Source: Bin94 sp965215535
Lineage (GTDB): Bacteria > Gemmatimonadota > Gemmatimonadetes > Longimicrobiales > Gaopeijiaceae
Length of the DNA stretch: 64,000 nucleotides
Direction: 5' to 3'
Assembly (NCBI GenBank): GCA_965215535.1
Contig: OZ244063.1
Location: 1,488,001 to 1,552,000 of the forward strand
Positions 43,404 to 52,659 of the stretch are shown one piece after another; within the stretch, counting starts at the first letter, position 1, and each line of letters opens with the position of its first letter. The notes under the pieces are model-generated. The model searched no databases. It was not told the origin of the DNA and was given only the letters and a program-made list of their open reading frames with translations. Both the position numbers and the translations under genes were made by a program.

Positions 43404-45482
43404 TCAGCGTGCGGGGGGGTCGCCGGAATGGCGAGAGGCCGGAACCCGCGCCCCGCGAAAGGCCGGATGCAGCCGCGCAAGACCGATATCGTCGATCACG
43501 ACGGTGCCCGCCTCGGTGCGGTCGAAGATGAGCGCGACCGTGGCCAGGGCGGCCGGATCGAAGGCGGGATTGGCGGCTGCAAAGTCCGCAAGGGGAACCG
43601 AGAAGTGTTGCAGGATCAGCTCCCAGGGCTCGGCGAAGCGTTGGGATTCCAGGTCGCGGCGCCGCAGGACGCGAATGGTGAGCGGCTTCCGCAGCGGGCC
43701 GTAGTCGTTGAGACGCGCGCGCGCCGTGTCGCCATCGGCATCGACGGCTGCAATGGTGAGTTCGATCGGCGTTGGCGCCGCCTGCGGTGCCATAGCCGCC
43801 CTGTCGCCGGAATCCGAACCCTGATCGTCGGTGCGGGAGCGGTTGCCGCGATGGCCTTCGTCGCCCTCATCCCCCTCAATTCGGTTTTGATTTGGGTTTC
43901 CTTCGGCGTCGGGGTCGGTGCGCGGCTCCGGCTTCCGGTCGAGAGCGCCCATGTGCAGCTCGAGGGTGGTTTCGGGGTCGGTGGACCAGCGCGCGGCCAG
44001 CCCGGCGGGAAGATCGAGGGTGAAGATGGCGGGCGGTGCGGGGTCGTCCGAGTCCTGAAAGCGGTTGTTCCAGCCGAGCCAGAGCGCCTGATTGATCTGC
44101 GAGGAGGAGGTGTTGGTGCGGTTGGCGGAGCGCAGCTCGAGACGGCCTTCGCGCCAGGTGCCAAAGTCGCTGGCGCCCAGGACGACGCCCGGAACCGAAC
44201 CAGTGGTGACGTCAATGTCTTCTTCGAAGTCGGCGAGGGGACGAAAGGATGAATCCATGAAGCGGGTGATGTACATGGTCGGGGGGAGCCAGTCGCCGGC
44301 AACGCGATGATCGCGAAAGAGAGGGCGGTAGCGGTCGTCGCCCCGAAGGGTGATATCGAGGAAGGCCGAGATGAAGACGCGGCCGAATTCGCGCTGATCC
44401 TCGGGCGGGAGCAGACCGCCGAGTTCCAGAATGCGGGGACTGCGCGGACCATTGTCGTGGGCGCCCCAGACGGTATTCCACTGGCCATGATTGGCGCGAT
44501 AGACATAGACGGCCGACTTGAAGAGATCGGCGCCGGGATCGAGGCGCAGGCGATTGAAGATGCGCAAGCCATGAAAGCTGGTGACGTCGCCGTCGTGGGA
44601 ACCGTGAAAGACAAGATAGTTGACATCATTCAGCGGTGCGCGCCGGTCGGCGGGAAGATATTGACCATCGACGGGGGCAATCGAAACAATCGAGCGGATG
44701 TTGAAGTTGAAATCGAACTCGAGCGAGGCATCGTCGGGGTAGCGCTCCAGGCGATTGAAGGCTGCAGCGAGCGCAACAGCTTCGCCTCCGCGGGAATGAC
44801 CGATCAGCGCAATATTGTTCATATCGACGCGGCCTGCGAAGGGACCGTCGGGATCTGCATTGAAGCGTTGCCACGCCTGTAGATGCTTGAGCAGAAGCCA
44901 GCCGCGGCCATCGTTTTCGCCGCGAATGCCGCCATTGATGAAGTTCATGTCCACCGACGCCAGAATGTATCCGCGACTTGCCAGAAGTTCGCCAAGCCAG
45001 TCGTAGCCAGGGTCGGAGAAGTCGCGCATATTGTGATTTCCGTGCACAACCAGCACAAGAGGACGCGGGCCGGGTTCGTCGGGATACCAGACGCGCGCAT
45101 TGATGGGAAAGCTGTCGGGTGCAAACCCCCAGTATTCATTGCGCGAATCTTCGGAATTGCCAAGATCGACCAGCTTCGAGGCATCGACGGTTGCAGTCGC
45201 AATCTCCACCGAATCGCGGTACTCGGGGCGATTTTTGTCGGTGCCGCTCCCATAGTAGAGGGTCAGGACGCCGTGAGGACCGGGGCGGGCGGGATTGGGA
45301 TGGTCAAGGTAGTGCTCGGCCAGAACGGTGGCCGCGTCGGAGGGGGTGAGCTCGAGAGAGCCGGCGCAGGCTGCGGCGAGGGATATGCAGAGGAGGACGG
45401 CGGGCGCGGCTGCCGGGCGGAGAGGGGAGCGGGTGGCGCGGGGGTGGGAGCCGGGGCGGGGGCGGGCAAGCGAAGAGTTCAT
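43404..45482 (-). CDS. exported alpha/beta hydrolase (chlorophyllase/acetyl esterase-like)
   Basis: About 692 residues from the ATG at 45482, which begins a signal sequence with a lipobox (ISLAAACAGSL). The hydrolase core shows PLVLVVHGNHNMRDFSDPGY (oxyanion region) and IALIGHSRGGEAVALAA (nucleophile serine). The C-terminal part is a second beta-rich module with an Asp/Asn/Gly-rich linker (PNQNRIEGDEGDEGHRGN) and ends in a jelly-roll-like region (TVVIDDIGLARLHPAF) that may bind substrate. Probably a secreted or surface esterase. No ribosome binding site is obvious; the true start may be slightly downstream. Confidence 0.8.
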   Translation of the reverse strand: MNSSLARPRPGSHPRATRSPLRPAAAPAVLLCISLAAACAGSLELTPSDAATVLAEHYLDHPNPARPGPHGVLTLYYGSGTDKNRPEYRDSVEIATATVDASKLVDLGNSEDSRNEYWGFAPDSFPINARVWYPDEPGPRPLVLVVHGNHNMRDFSDPGYDWLGELLASRGYILASVDMNFINGGIRGENDGRGWLLLKHLQAWQRFNADPDGPFAGRVDMNNIALIGHSRGGEAVALAAAFNRLERYPDDASLEFDFNFNIRSIVSIAPVDGQYLPADRRAPLNDVNYLVFHGSHDGDVTSFHGLRIFNRLRLDPGADLFKSAVYVYRANHGQWNTVWGAHDNGPRSPRILELGGLLPPEDQREFGRVFISAFLDITLRGDDRYRPLFRDHRVAGDWLPPTMYITRFMDSSFRPLADFEEDIDVTTGSVPGVVLGASDFGTWREGRLELRSANRTNTSSSQINQALWLGWNNRFQDSDDPAPPAIFTLDLPAGLAARWSTDPETTLELHMGALDRKPEPRTDPDAEGNPNQNRIEGDEGDEGHRGNRSRTDDQGSDSGDRAAMAPQAAPTPIELTIAAVDADGDTARARLNDYGPLRKPLTIRVLRRRDLESQRFAEPWELILQHFSVPLADFAAANPAFDPAALATVALIFDRTEAGTVVIDDIGLARLHPAFRGARVPASRHSGDPPAR

Positions 45483-45626
45483 TGAGGGGGGAGTGGGGAC
45501 GGGGTGAGGTGGGGGCCGGGTGGGGTGGGGGATGAAGAATGAGGAGGGGCGATGGCGAGGGGGCAGGCGGGAGCGCGGCGGGCTACCCTTACAGTACATC
45601 AAAATCTTCTGCAGGGATTCCACATC

Positions 45627-46328
45627 ATGAAACTCCGGACCGGCACCAGCGGCTTTTCCTACAGCGAATGGAAGGGGAAATTCTACCCCGAGAGGCTGGC
45701 CGCCCCGAAGATGCTCGGCTACTACGCAGAGCGCCTGAACAGCGTCGAGATCAACAACACCTTCTACCGGCTGCCGCGCCAGGAGATTCTGGAGAAGTGG
45801 GCGGCGCAGGTTCCCCCGGACTTCGCCTTCGTGCTGAAGGCCAACCGCAGAATCACGCACCAGCATCGGCTGAAGGAGGCCCGGGATCCGCTCGAATTCC
45901 TGATCGCAACCGCCACCGCGGCGCTGCAATCCCGGCTCGGCCCGATCCTCTTCCAGCTTCCCCCCTATCTGCGCGTCGATGTGGAGCGTCTGCGCGACTT
46001 TCTGCCCCTGATCCCGGATGGCGTGCGCGCCGCCTTCGAGTTCCGCCACCAAAGCTGGTTCACCGACGCGGTCTACCAGGCGCTGGCCGATCGGGACGCG
46101 GCCCTGGCCGTTGCGGATACCGGCGAGGGGACGCCCCCGCTCGTGGACACCGCTCCCTTCGGGTATGTCAGGATGCGACGGGCGGACTACAGCGCCGGGG
46201 AGCTGGCCACCTGGGCAGAGCGTCTGCGACAACGCACCTGGCAGACCATTTTTGTCTTCTTCAAGCACGAGGACGCCGGCGCGGGGCCGCGGATGGCGCA
46301 GGGATTCGGGGAGATGTGGGAGGGGTGA
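45627..46328 (+). CDS. DUF72 domain protein
   Basis: 233 residues from the ATG at 45627. The family signature is clear: RTGTSGFSYSEWKGKFYPER, LNSVEINNTFYRLP, DFAFVLKANRRITHQHRL, LGPILFQLPPYLRVDVERL, AFEFRHQSWF and the late YVRMRRADYSAGELATWA. DUF72 proteins adopt a TIM-barrel fold; the biochemical activity is not established. The start matches the usual short N-terminus of the family. It is divergent from the hydrolase gene and precedes the AAA/PIN cassette by about 110 bp. Confidence 0.9.
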   Translation: MKLRTGTSGFSYSEWKGKFYPERLAAPKMLGYYAERLNSVEINNTFYRLPRQEILEKWAAQVPPDFAFVLKANRRITHQHRLKEARDPLEFLIATATAALQSRLGPILFQLPPYLRVDVERLRDFLPLIPDGVRAAFEFRHQSWFTDAVYQALADRDAALAVADTGEGTPPLVDTAPFGYVRMRRADYSAGELATWAERLRQRTWQTIFVFFKHEDAGAGPRMAQGFGEMWEG

Positions 46329-46434
46329 GGGGTTGAAAGCGAAGGTCGATGCCCCGATTCGATGGATCGTGCATGGCGGGGCGGTCGCTGACGGTGGTGG
46401 GACTGGGGGCGGGTGGGATTGGGGGCAGGTGGGG

Positions 46435-46463
46435 TTGACATTGGGGGGTGTATTGATTATTCA
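46435..46463 (+). promoter_or_regulatory. candidate promoter of the AAA-PIN cassette
   Basis: A perfect TTGACA (46435-46440) is followed after 17 bp by an AT-rich TATTCA (46458-46463), in a locally AT-rich patch unlike the GC-rich surroundings. Transcription would start near 46470, about 40 bp before the GTG start. The -10 match is weak. Confidence 0.45.
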
Positions 46464-46508
46464 TTGTAAATGCGTCGCATGAAAAATGAAGCTGGGAGGC
46501 TGAGCACA

Positions 46509-47879
46509 GTGCATATCAGCGAATTGACGACCTCGGGGTTCCGCTGCTTTCGCGACGACCAGAGGGTGCATCTTGCGCCCCTGACACTTCTGGTGGGCGA
46601 GAACAGCACCGGAAAAACCTCGATCCTGGCACTGGTGCGGGCGCTTTGGGACGTGGCGTTCCGGCAGCGTCCTCCGAACTTCAAGGAGGCGCCCTACGAT
46701 CTGGGCAGCTTTGACGACATTGCCCATTACCGCGGAGGGCGCGGAGGGCGGGCGCAGGAGTTCCGCGCCGGATTTTCGGTCAGTGACTCGCGAAGAAGCG
46801 AGAACCGCTTTGCTTCGCGATACCTCTTCACCTTTCAGAAGGATGGTTCGGCGCCAAGTCCGCGAATCCGGCGAATCGAAAACCGGAATGGCGATACCTG
46901 GGCGGAAATTCGTCTGGAGCCCGACGACACGCTCTCGCTACGATTTGCGACACCGAATGGCGAGTGGCATATCACCAATACCGAAATGGCGGACATGGGG
47001 ATGAATCGCATATCCTGGGATCTGGAACAGCGTGCGCTTACACCCCTGCGATATCTTCTATATCGAATCGAGAGACATGATGGATTCAGGAATGGCCCCG
47101 CAGAGGATGATATTGGCAAAATTGCCACACTGGAAAGAGGATATGGCCTGGGCATGCCCCGTCCCTTTGCAGGCGCACCCGTTCGATCGCGACCCTATCG
47201 CAATTACGACCCATCCCATACCAATCAGGATGCCGAAGGGGAGTACATTCCCATGCTCCTCTACAATATCTATCGCCACAACAGGGATGCCTGGGGAATT
47301 TTGCAATCAGGTCTTGAGCAATTCGGACAGGATTCCGGTCTCTTTGACGAAATCAGAATTCAATCCCTGGGGGGAAAAGACAGCGATCCATTCCAGATAC
47401 AGGTACGCAAACACGGTCGGCACGGAAGAAAATCCCTGGGACCCTATCGCAATATAATCGATGTCGGCTACGGTGTCAGCCAGGTGCTTCCCATAATTAC
47501 AGAAATTCTTCGCCAAAGCGGACCGCGCATGTTCCTTCTGCAACAACCAGAGGTACATCTGCACCCAAGCGCTCAGGCCGCCCTGGGCAGTCTCTTCTGC
47601 ACGGTGGTCGGCAACCGAAAGCGGTTGCGCAAACAGATGATTGTGGAGACGCACAGCGACCATCTGATTGACCGAATTCGAATGGACATACGCGACGAAA
47701 GAGGAGGGCTCAGGGCCGAAGACGTCTCAATTTTGTACTTCAGGCGCGGAAATCTGGGCGTGACGATCCATTCTCTGGGATGGGACGCGGATGGCAATCT
47801 GAACGCCCGCGACGGCAGCATTCCCGACGGCTACCGCGAATTTTTTCGCAGCGAGCGACGCCGTTCTCTGGGATTGTAA
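46509..47879 (+). CDS. AAA-family ATPase of the RecF/OLD-like (AAA_15/21) type
   Basis: About 456 residues. The GTG at 46509 has GGGAGG 9 nt upstream and begins HISELTTSGFRCFRDDQRVH, the classical N-terminus of these ATPases; ATGs at 46470 and 46479 lie at or just after the predicted transcription start and are poorer. Walker A is VGENSTGKTS (about residue 30-37). The signature region VGYGVSQVLPI is near 319, Walker B MFLLQQPEVHLHP near 340, and the switch region VETHSDHLIDRIR near 378. Such ATPases act with a nuclease partner in many conflict systems (OLD, Septu, PARIS-type); here the partner is a PIN protein 3 bp downstream. GC content in the middle is visibly below that of neighbouring genes, suggesting transfer. 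Confidence 0.85.
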   Translation: MHISELTTSGFRCFRDDQRVHLAPLTLLVGENSTGKTSILALVRALWDVAFRQRPPNFKEAPYDLGSFDDIAHYRGGRGGRAQEFRAGFSVSDSRRSENRFASRYLFTFQKDGSAPSPRIRRIENRNGDTWAEIRLEPDDTLSLRFATPNGEWHITNTEMADMGMNRISWDLEQRALTPLRYLLYRIERHDGFRNGPAEDDIGKIATLERGYGLGMPRPFAGAPVRSRPYRNYDPSHTNQDAEGEYIPMLLYNIYRHNRDAWGILQSGLEQFGQDSGLFDEIRIQSLGGKDSDPFQIQVRKHGRHGRKSLGPYRNIIDVGYGVSQVLPIITEILRQSGPRMFLLQQPEVHLHPSAQAALGSLFCTVVGNRKRLRKQMIVETHSDHLIDRIRMDIRDERGGLRAEDVSILYFRRGNLGVTIHSLGWDADGNLNARDGSIPDGYREFFRSERRRSLGL

Positions 47880-47882
47880 CTG

Positions 47883-48353
47883 ATGTGCGTGATTCTTGAT
47901 GCCAGCGCCCGCGACAGTGTGTTCGGCACAAATCGGACAGTTGCAGGCAGGCAATTCTTCGAATGGCTGGAGACGCAAGGAGCACGAATGATCGTTGGAG
48001 GAAAGTTGACCCAGGAGCTGGAGAACAGATCGGCAGTGTTCAGTCAGTGGGCCGAGACAGCCATCGCCGACGGTCGGCTTCGGCGTATCGCCGATCAGGA
48101 TGTCGCCCGTGAGATCGAGCGCCTCTCTGCCGGGTGGAGTGGACTCTCAAACGATCAACATGTGATCGCTCTGGCCCGGATCAGCAAGGCTCGCATTCTC
48201 TTCGCGAACGACACAGAACTCTGCAAGGATTTCAGAAACCGGGAATTGCTTCCCGGACCCAGGGGCCGAGTTCCCCCTGCCGGGGATAGTCAAAACGCCA
48301 CAAACAGCCGCAAGCGCCTCCTCCGCCAAACCCATCTCTGCCCCCATCGATAG
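47883..48353 (+). CDS. PIN-domain nuclease
   Basis: 156 residues. The acidic PIN active site is visible: Asp6 (CVILDASARDS), Glu45 (GKLTQELENR), Asp91 (LSNDQHVIALARI) and Asp110 with Asp116 (ILFANDTELCKDFRNR). PIN proteins are metal-dependent ribonucleases, often toxins. It starts 3 bp after the ATPase stop and is surely co-expressed. There is no VapB-like antitoxin, so this is not a standard VapBC pair; the ATPase may hold the nuclease in check or activate it on infection. The last 25 residues (QNATNSRKRLLRQTHLCPHR) are basic and may contact nucleic acid. Confidence 0.8.
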   Translation: MCVILDASARDSVFGTNRTVAGRQFFEWLETQGARMIVGGKLTQELENRSAVFSQWAETAIADGRLRRIADQDVAREIERLSAGWSGLSNDQHVIALARISKARILFANDTELCKDFRNRELLPGPRGRVPPAGDSQNATNSRKRLLRQTHLCPHR

Positions 48354-48362
48354 GGTGCGCGC

Positions 48363-50141
48363 CTACGATCCCCAAAACAGGGGAATGAAGAGGGTCGCCG
48401 TCACCAGCAGGATCAGGTTGAGCAGACCGCCGACCTTTACGAAATCCATGAAGCGGTAGCCGCCGGGTCCGTAGATCATGACATTGGTTTGATAGCCGAA
48501 GGGGGTGACGAAAGAGGCCGATGCCCCGAACATGACGGCGACGAGGAGTGCGTAGGGGTTCACGCCGCCCTGCGTGGCCGCGAAGAGTGCGACCGGGGTG
48601 AGCATGACGGCGGTGGCGGCGTTGGAGACAACGGCGGTCATGATGGCGGTCATCAGGTAGAAGGCCGCAATGAGGCCGGTCGCGCCCAGGGGCGCCGTGA
48701 GGGTCACCACCCAGCCCGCGATCAGCTCTGCCGCGCCGGTGCTTTCGAGCGCCACGCCGAGCGGGATCAGGCCGGCCAACACAAAGATGACCAGCCACTC
48801 CACCTCGCCGTAGATCTCCTCGATATGTACGCAGCGCGTGAAGAGCATGAGGACCACGCCGGCAAGCGCCGCCGTCATGATGTCGAGCACGCCCAGGCTG
48901 GCGCTGAGCACAACCCCGGCCATGATCGCCGCCGCAACCCCCGCCCGCGGCCTCTTCCCGGATTGCGTTCGGATCTCGCCCAGGGGCATGACGCCGGGAT
49001 CGTCGGCAAGTCGTTGCAGCGCGGGCGCCGCTCCGCGAATCAGGAGCAGATCGCCAACCCGAAAGGAGAGCTGCGCCAGACGTTCGCGCACGGTGACTCC
49101 ATGTTGCTGGATGGCGATCACCGTCGCGTCGTAGCGCTGCGTAAAGTTGAGATCGCCGAGAGTGCGCCCCACAAAGCTCGATCCGGGCGCCACAAGCACC
49201 TCGACCAGACGGCCCGGCCCCGCCACCGGATCGAAGGCGTGCTCTTCGCCCTCCTGCGGGGTGCGGAGGTGCTGCCGACGGGCAAGCTCAACGAGGCGCG
49301 CCGCTCCTCCCTGTACATACAGAATGTCGCCCGACCTGATCTGCAGATCACCACAGGGCATGGCAAGCATCTCGCCGTCCCGCTCAATGTCGAGCACCGT
49401 GACGCCATGCCGCTGTCCCCACCCGAGCTGGGACAGCGAGCGGCCAATGGCAGGCGAATCCTCTGCAACGTGCAGCTCGGTCACGAAGCGGCGAACATCG
49501 TACCGGGCCGAGAGATCGGGGGTGCGCAGGCGATGGGGCAGCAGAACCCGGCCAAGGGTGAAGAGATACAGCAGACCCACCGCCAGGCAGATCAATCCCA
49601 GAGGGGTGATCGAGAACATGCCGAGCTGATCGAAGCCCCGTCGCAGCGCCTCGCCATGGACGACCAGATTGGTGGTGGTGCCCATCAGCGTAACCGTGCC
49701 CCCGAGGATCGAGACGAAGGAGAGCGGCATCAGATAGCGCGAGGGGGGCTCCCGGGCCTGCTCTGCGAGGGCGACGAAGACAGGCAGGAAGACCAGCACA
49801 ACGGCGGTGGTCATCAGAAAGGGCGAGAGCAGCGCGCAGACAAGACAAAGGACGAACATGCGCGCGTACTTGCCGCCCAGAGGCGCGGTGCGCGCCCAGG
49901 CCCCGATCGCATCCACGAGACCGGTCTTGCGCAGACCCAGACCCAGCACGAGCATGGCGCCGACCGTTACGGTGGCGCGGCTGGATAGCCCCGAAACCGC
50001 CTCCGCCGGGGTCACGATGCCGCTCAGCAGAAGCACGACCGGCACCGCAAGGGCAATCTGGTCCACCCGCAGCCGGTCGAGAGCGAAGAGGACAAAGGTC
50101 GCCAGCGTCAGGCCGAGCACGAAGGCGATGGGAAAGGTCAT
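48363..50141 (-). CDS. SLC13/DASS-family permease with TrkA-C domains
   Basis: 592 residues from the ATG at 50141 with AAGGA 6 nt upstream. Two membrane halves, each with several helices (for example FPIAFVLGLTLATFVLFALD; TAALAGVVLMLFTRCV), flank a cytoplasmic insert with two TrkA-C-like repeats (ITELHVAEDSPAIGR-type and VEVLVAPGSSFVGRTLGDLN). Motifs GTVTLMGTTTNLVVHG and SFVTPFGYQTNVMIYG are the repeated Ser-Asn-Thr transport motifs of this superfamily. Members carry sulfate, dicarboxylates or other anions with sodium. Substrate not predictable. It is divergent from the MsrP gene and convergent with the PIN gene, 9 bp apart. Confidence 0.88.
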   Translation of the reverse strand: MTFPIAFVLGLTLATFVLFALDRLRVDQIALAVPVVLLLSGIVTPAEAVSGLSSRATVTVGAMLVLGLGLRKTGLVDAIGAWARTAPLGGKYARMFVLCLVCALLSPFLMTTAVVLVFLPVFVALAEQAREPPSRYLMPLSFVSILGGTVTLMGTTTNLVVHGEALRRGFDQLGMFSITPLGLICLAVGLLYLFTLGRVLLPHRLRTPDLSARYDVRRFVTELHVAEDSPAIGRSLSQLGWGQRHGVTVLDIERDGEMLAMPCGDLQIRSGDILYVQGGAARLVELARRQHLRTPQEGEEHAFDPVAGPGRLVEVLVAPGSSFVGRTLGDLNFTQRYDATVIAIQQHGVTVRERLAQLSFRVGDLLLIRGAAPALQRLADDPGVMPLGEIRTQSGKRPRAGVAAAIMAGVVLSASLGVLDIMTAALAGVVLMLFTRCVHIEEIYGEVEWLVIFVLAGLIPLGVALESTGAAELIAGWVVTLTAPLGATGLIAAFYLMTAIMTAVVSNAATAVMLTPVALFAATQGGVNPYALLVAVMFGASASFVTPFGYQTNVMIYGPGGYRFMDFVKVGGLLNLILLVTATLFIPLFWGS

Positions 50142-50479
50142 CGGGCATCCTTGTTCGCGGTCGGCTCTGCAGTTGTTGATCTGATGTGGGGTGAGCAAGG
50201 CGGCGGAAGAGAGCGCAGGACGCCGCCGCCCATCGGAAACCGGACGTTGGGAAGATACACCTGGCGAGCCCAGCGGCCTTGACACGCCGGGCGCAGAACC
50301 CGAAAGTTATGGTGGGAGGCGCGGGAATCGCGTGGGAGATCCGGAATCGTCCGAAGCTGTCGGCGCCGTGGCTCCGGCGCTTGCCCGATGCCGCTCACCG
50401 CAGTCCGCTCCACACTCCGGGCCGCTCCATCTTCCAGGATCAGTCCCCAACCCCTCCAGGCCCCAGAAAAGAGTCATCC
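50142..50479. other. divergent intergenic region
   Basis: 338 bp between the SLC13 permease (minus) and msrP (plus). I see no gene. A TTGACA at 50279-50284 could be a -35 element for msrP, but no good -10 lies at the right spacing. The remainder is GC-rich without clear repeats. Confidence 0.4.
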
Positions 50480-51418
50480 ATGATTGTCAGGGTTCGCAAG
50501 AAGAGCGACATCCCGTCCTCGGAGATCACCTCCGAATCGGCATACCTCGACCGCCGCCGCTTTCTCGGCGCATCGGCCGGCATCGGCGCGGCATCCTTTC
50601 TTGGCATGAGCAGGCTCGACGCGACCGGCGCCCCCGCGCCCCAGGAGCTCGAACCCAACACCTGGGAAGAGATCACCACCTACAACAACTTCTACGAGTT
50701 CGGAATCGGCAAGTCGGATCCCGCGAAGAACGCCCACACCCTGGTGAGCTCGCCCTGGACGATCCGCGTCGATGGCCTGTGCAACAACCCGGGCGAGTAC
50801 CAGCTCGAAGACTTCATCAAGCCCTCCACGATCGAGGACCGGGTCTACCGCTTCCGCTGCGTCGAGGCGTGGTCGATGGTGATTCCCTGGCGGGGCTTTC
50901 CCCTGGCCGATGTGATCGCGCGCGCCGAACCGGGCTCCAGCGCACGCTACGTTGCCTTCGAGACGCTCTGGGATCCCGAGCAGATGCCCGAACGGCGGTG
51001 GCGGCCGCGGATCGGCTGGCCCTATCGCGAAGGACTTCGCCTGGACGAGGCGCAACACCCCCTGGCCTTTCTGGTGAATGGCCTCTACGGTCGCGAGCTT
51101 CCGAACCAGAATGGCGCTCCGCTGAGGCTGGTCGTTCCCTGGAAGTACGGCTTCAAGAGCATCAAGTCGATTGTGCGGATGACCTTCACCGAAGACGAGC
51201 CGCCTACGACCTGGGCCACGCAGACGCCGGGCGAATACGGCTTCTATTCCAATGTCAACCCCGATGTGCGGCACCCCCGCTGGAGCCAGGCGCGCGAGAA
51301 GCGCATTGAGAGCGACCGGCTGCTCGGCTATCGTTGGCAGGAGACCGATTTCCTGAATGGCTACGCCGACGAGGTGGCGCACCTCTACGAGGGCATGGAT
51401 CTGGAGAAGTACTTCTAG
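50480..51418 (+). CDS. msrP: protein-methionine-sulfoxide reductase catalytic subunit MsrP
   Basis: 312 residues from the ATG at 50480. A twin-arginine signal (DRRRFLGASAGIGAASFLGM) predicts Tat export of a folded molybdenum-cofactor enzyme. The molybdopterin region includes FRCVEAWSMVIPWRGFPLAD with the metal-ligand Cys, and VPWKYGFKSIKSIVRM, both typical of the family; length agrees. MsrP repairs oxidised methionines in periplasmic proteins, receiving electrons from MsrQ encoded 30 bp downstream. Sequence upstream of 50480 in the same frame is not protein-like. Confidence 0.92.
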   Translation: MIVRVRKKSDIPSSEITSESAYLDRRRFLGASAGIGAASFLGMSRLDATGAPAPQELEPNTWEEITTYNNFYEFGIGKSDPAKNAHTLVSSPWTIRVDGLCNNPGEYQLEDFIKPSTIEDRVYRFRCVEAWSMVIPWRGFPLADVIARAEPGSSARYVAFETLWDPEQMPERRWRPRIGWPYREGLRLDEAQHPLAFLVNGLYGRELPNQNGAPLRLVVPWKYGFKSIKSIVRMTFTEDEPPTTWATQTPGEYGFYSNVNPDVRHPRWSQAREKRIESDRLLGYRWQETDFLNGYADEVAHLYEGMDLEKYF

Positions 51419-51448
51419 CAGTCCTCCGTGGACCGCTGATCCCCTCCT

Positions 51449-52120
51449 GTGGCGGACGATTCGGCTCCGATGACCGGCGCGAGCACCGACCGGCCCCGGC
51501 CTGCAGAGCGCAGCGCGCCGAAGAGGAAGCCGCACCGCACGGTCCTTCTCCTCAAAACGGCGATCTGGATCGTCGGGCTGGCTCCGCTTCTGTGGCTGGG
51601 AATCGGGTTCTTTCAACGCAGCCTGGGCATCAATCCGGTCGAGAAAATCATTCACATCCAGGGCCGGGTGGCGCTCATTCTTCTCCTGGCAACCCTTGCC
51701 GTCACCCCGATTCGTCGCCTCACCGGCTGGAATCGGATCGTTCAGCTCCGGCGTCTTCTGGGCCTCTTCGCCTTCGCCCACGCCTTCATTCACTTTCTGG
51801 CCTATGCGGGGCTGGAGCAGCTCTTCGCGCTTTCCTTTATTCTTGACGATGTGCGCGATCGGCGCTATATTACCGTTGGATTCGCAAGTCTGGTCCTCCT
51901 GTTTCCTCTGGCGCTGACCTCGACCCGGGGCTGGATTCGCAGACTGGGGAAGCGCTGGCAGCAGTTGCACCGGCTGGCATACCTGGCTGCGGCGCTCGGC
52001 GTTCTGCACTACTTCTGGAAGGTGCGGGCCGATACCTTCTGGCCCCTTGTGGCGGCGCTGACCCTGGCGGGACTGCTGGCCGTGCGCATCTTCTATCGCA
52101 AGAAGAAGAGGCCGCGATGA
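51449..52120 (+). CDS. msrQ: protein-methionine-sulfoxide reductase heme-binding subunit MsrQ
   Basis: 223 residues from a GTG at 51449 (an ATG at 51470 is possible). A proline/arginine-rich cytoplasmic lead is followed by about six transmembrane segments (VLLLKTAIWIVGLAPLLWLG; VALILLLATLAVTPIRRLTG; GLFAFAHAFIHFLAYAGLEQ; LAYLAAALGVLHYFWKVRAD). The His residues in HIQGR, AHAFIHF, QLHRLAYL and VLHYFW are the likely heme ligands of this ferric-reductase-like family. MsrQ passes electrons to periplasmic MsrP. It overlaps the next gene by 4 nt. Confidence 0.9.
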   Translation: MADDSAPMTGASTDRPRPAERSAPKRKPHRTVLLLKTAIWIVGLAPLLWLGIGFFQRSLGINPVEKIIHIQGRVALILLLATLAVTPIRRLTGWNRIVQLRRLLGLFAFAHAFIHFLAYAGLEQLFALSFILDDVRDRRYITVGFASLVLLFPLALTSTRGWIRRLGKRWQQLHRLAYLAAALGVLHYFWKVRADTFWPLVAALTLAGLLAVRIFYRKKKRPR

Positions 52121-52659
52121 GACGATTCCTGGCGGTCGCGAGCACGACTCCGGCTCTGTGCATCGCCCTGACGACGGTGGCTCTTCTCATGGCGGTCGTC
52201 TTTCCGGCGCTGCCGATCGGCGGACCCTCGCTCGATGGCATGGCAGGCTATTCGTACGCCGAGGCCCTGGCCGCCCTGGAGAGCTACGGCAGAGAGGGCC
52301 GGCGCCTGTACGCACTCTATAGCGTGACCCTGGACACCCTGCTGATTGCTTCCTACGCGAGTCTCTTCGGCGGCCTCGCCTATCGCCTGCGGCCTTCCTG
52401 GCAGCCCTGGAAGCTCCTTTTCCTGCCGCTGGCAGCCGCAACATTCGATCTGGGCGAGAACATTCAGGTCATTGTCATGCTGACCCGGTACCCCGAGCTG
52501 TCGGCGATCCAGGTGACCGCAGCCTCGCTCTTCACCTCTGCCAAGATGATCGCCTTCCTGCTCAGTCTGGCCATGGTGGGTCTGTTGGCAGCGGGTGTTG
52601 CGATCGGCCGCCTGCGCGGCGCGCGCGTCCGCGAGGCAGGGGAGATCCCCGACCGATGA
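52117..52659 (+). CDS. hypothetical membrane protein
   Basis: 180 residues with about four transmembrane helices (ALCIALTTVALLMAVVFPAL; TLDTLLIASYASLFGGLAYR; LLFLPLAAATFDLGENIQVI; MIAFLLSLAMVGLLAAGVAI). The start overlaps msrQ by 4 nt and the stop overlaps the DUF4159 gene by 4 nt, so it is in the middle of a coupled operon. Not recognised; the acidic DLGENIQVIVML segment in a membrane helix is unusual. Could assist MsrPQ or simply share the transcript. Confidence 0.75.
   Translation: MRRFLAVASTTPALCIALTTVALLMAVVFPALPIGGPSLDGMAGYSYAEALAALESYGREGRRLYALYSVTLDTLLIASYASLFGGLAYRLRPSWQPWKLLFLPLAAATFDLGENIQVIVMLTRYPELSAIQVTAASLFTSAKMIAFLLSLAMVGLLAAGVAIGRLRGARVREAGEIPDR

Noticed and set aside
43404..46268. 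A longer form of the alpha/beta hydrolase gene starting near 46268
   Set aside because: The extra N-terminal sequence is antisense to the DUF72 gene and precedes a clear lipoprotein signal at 45482.
47883..48353. Classical VapBC toxin-antitoxin pair
   Set aside because: The partner is a large ATPase, not a small DNA-binding antitoxin, and no VapB-like frame lies next to the PIN gene.
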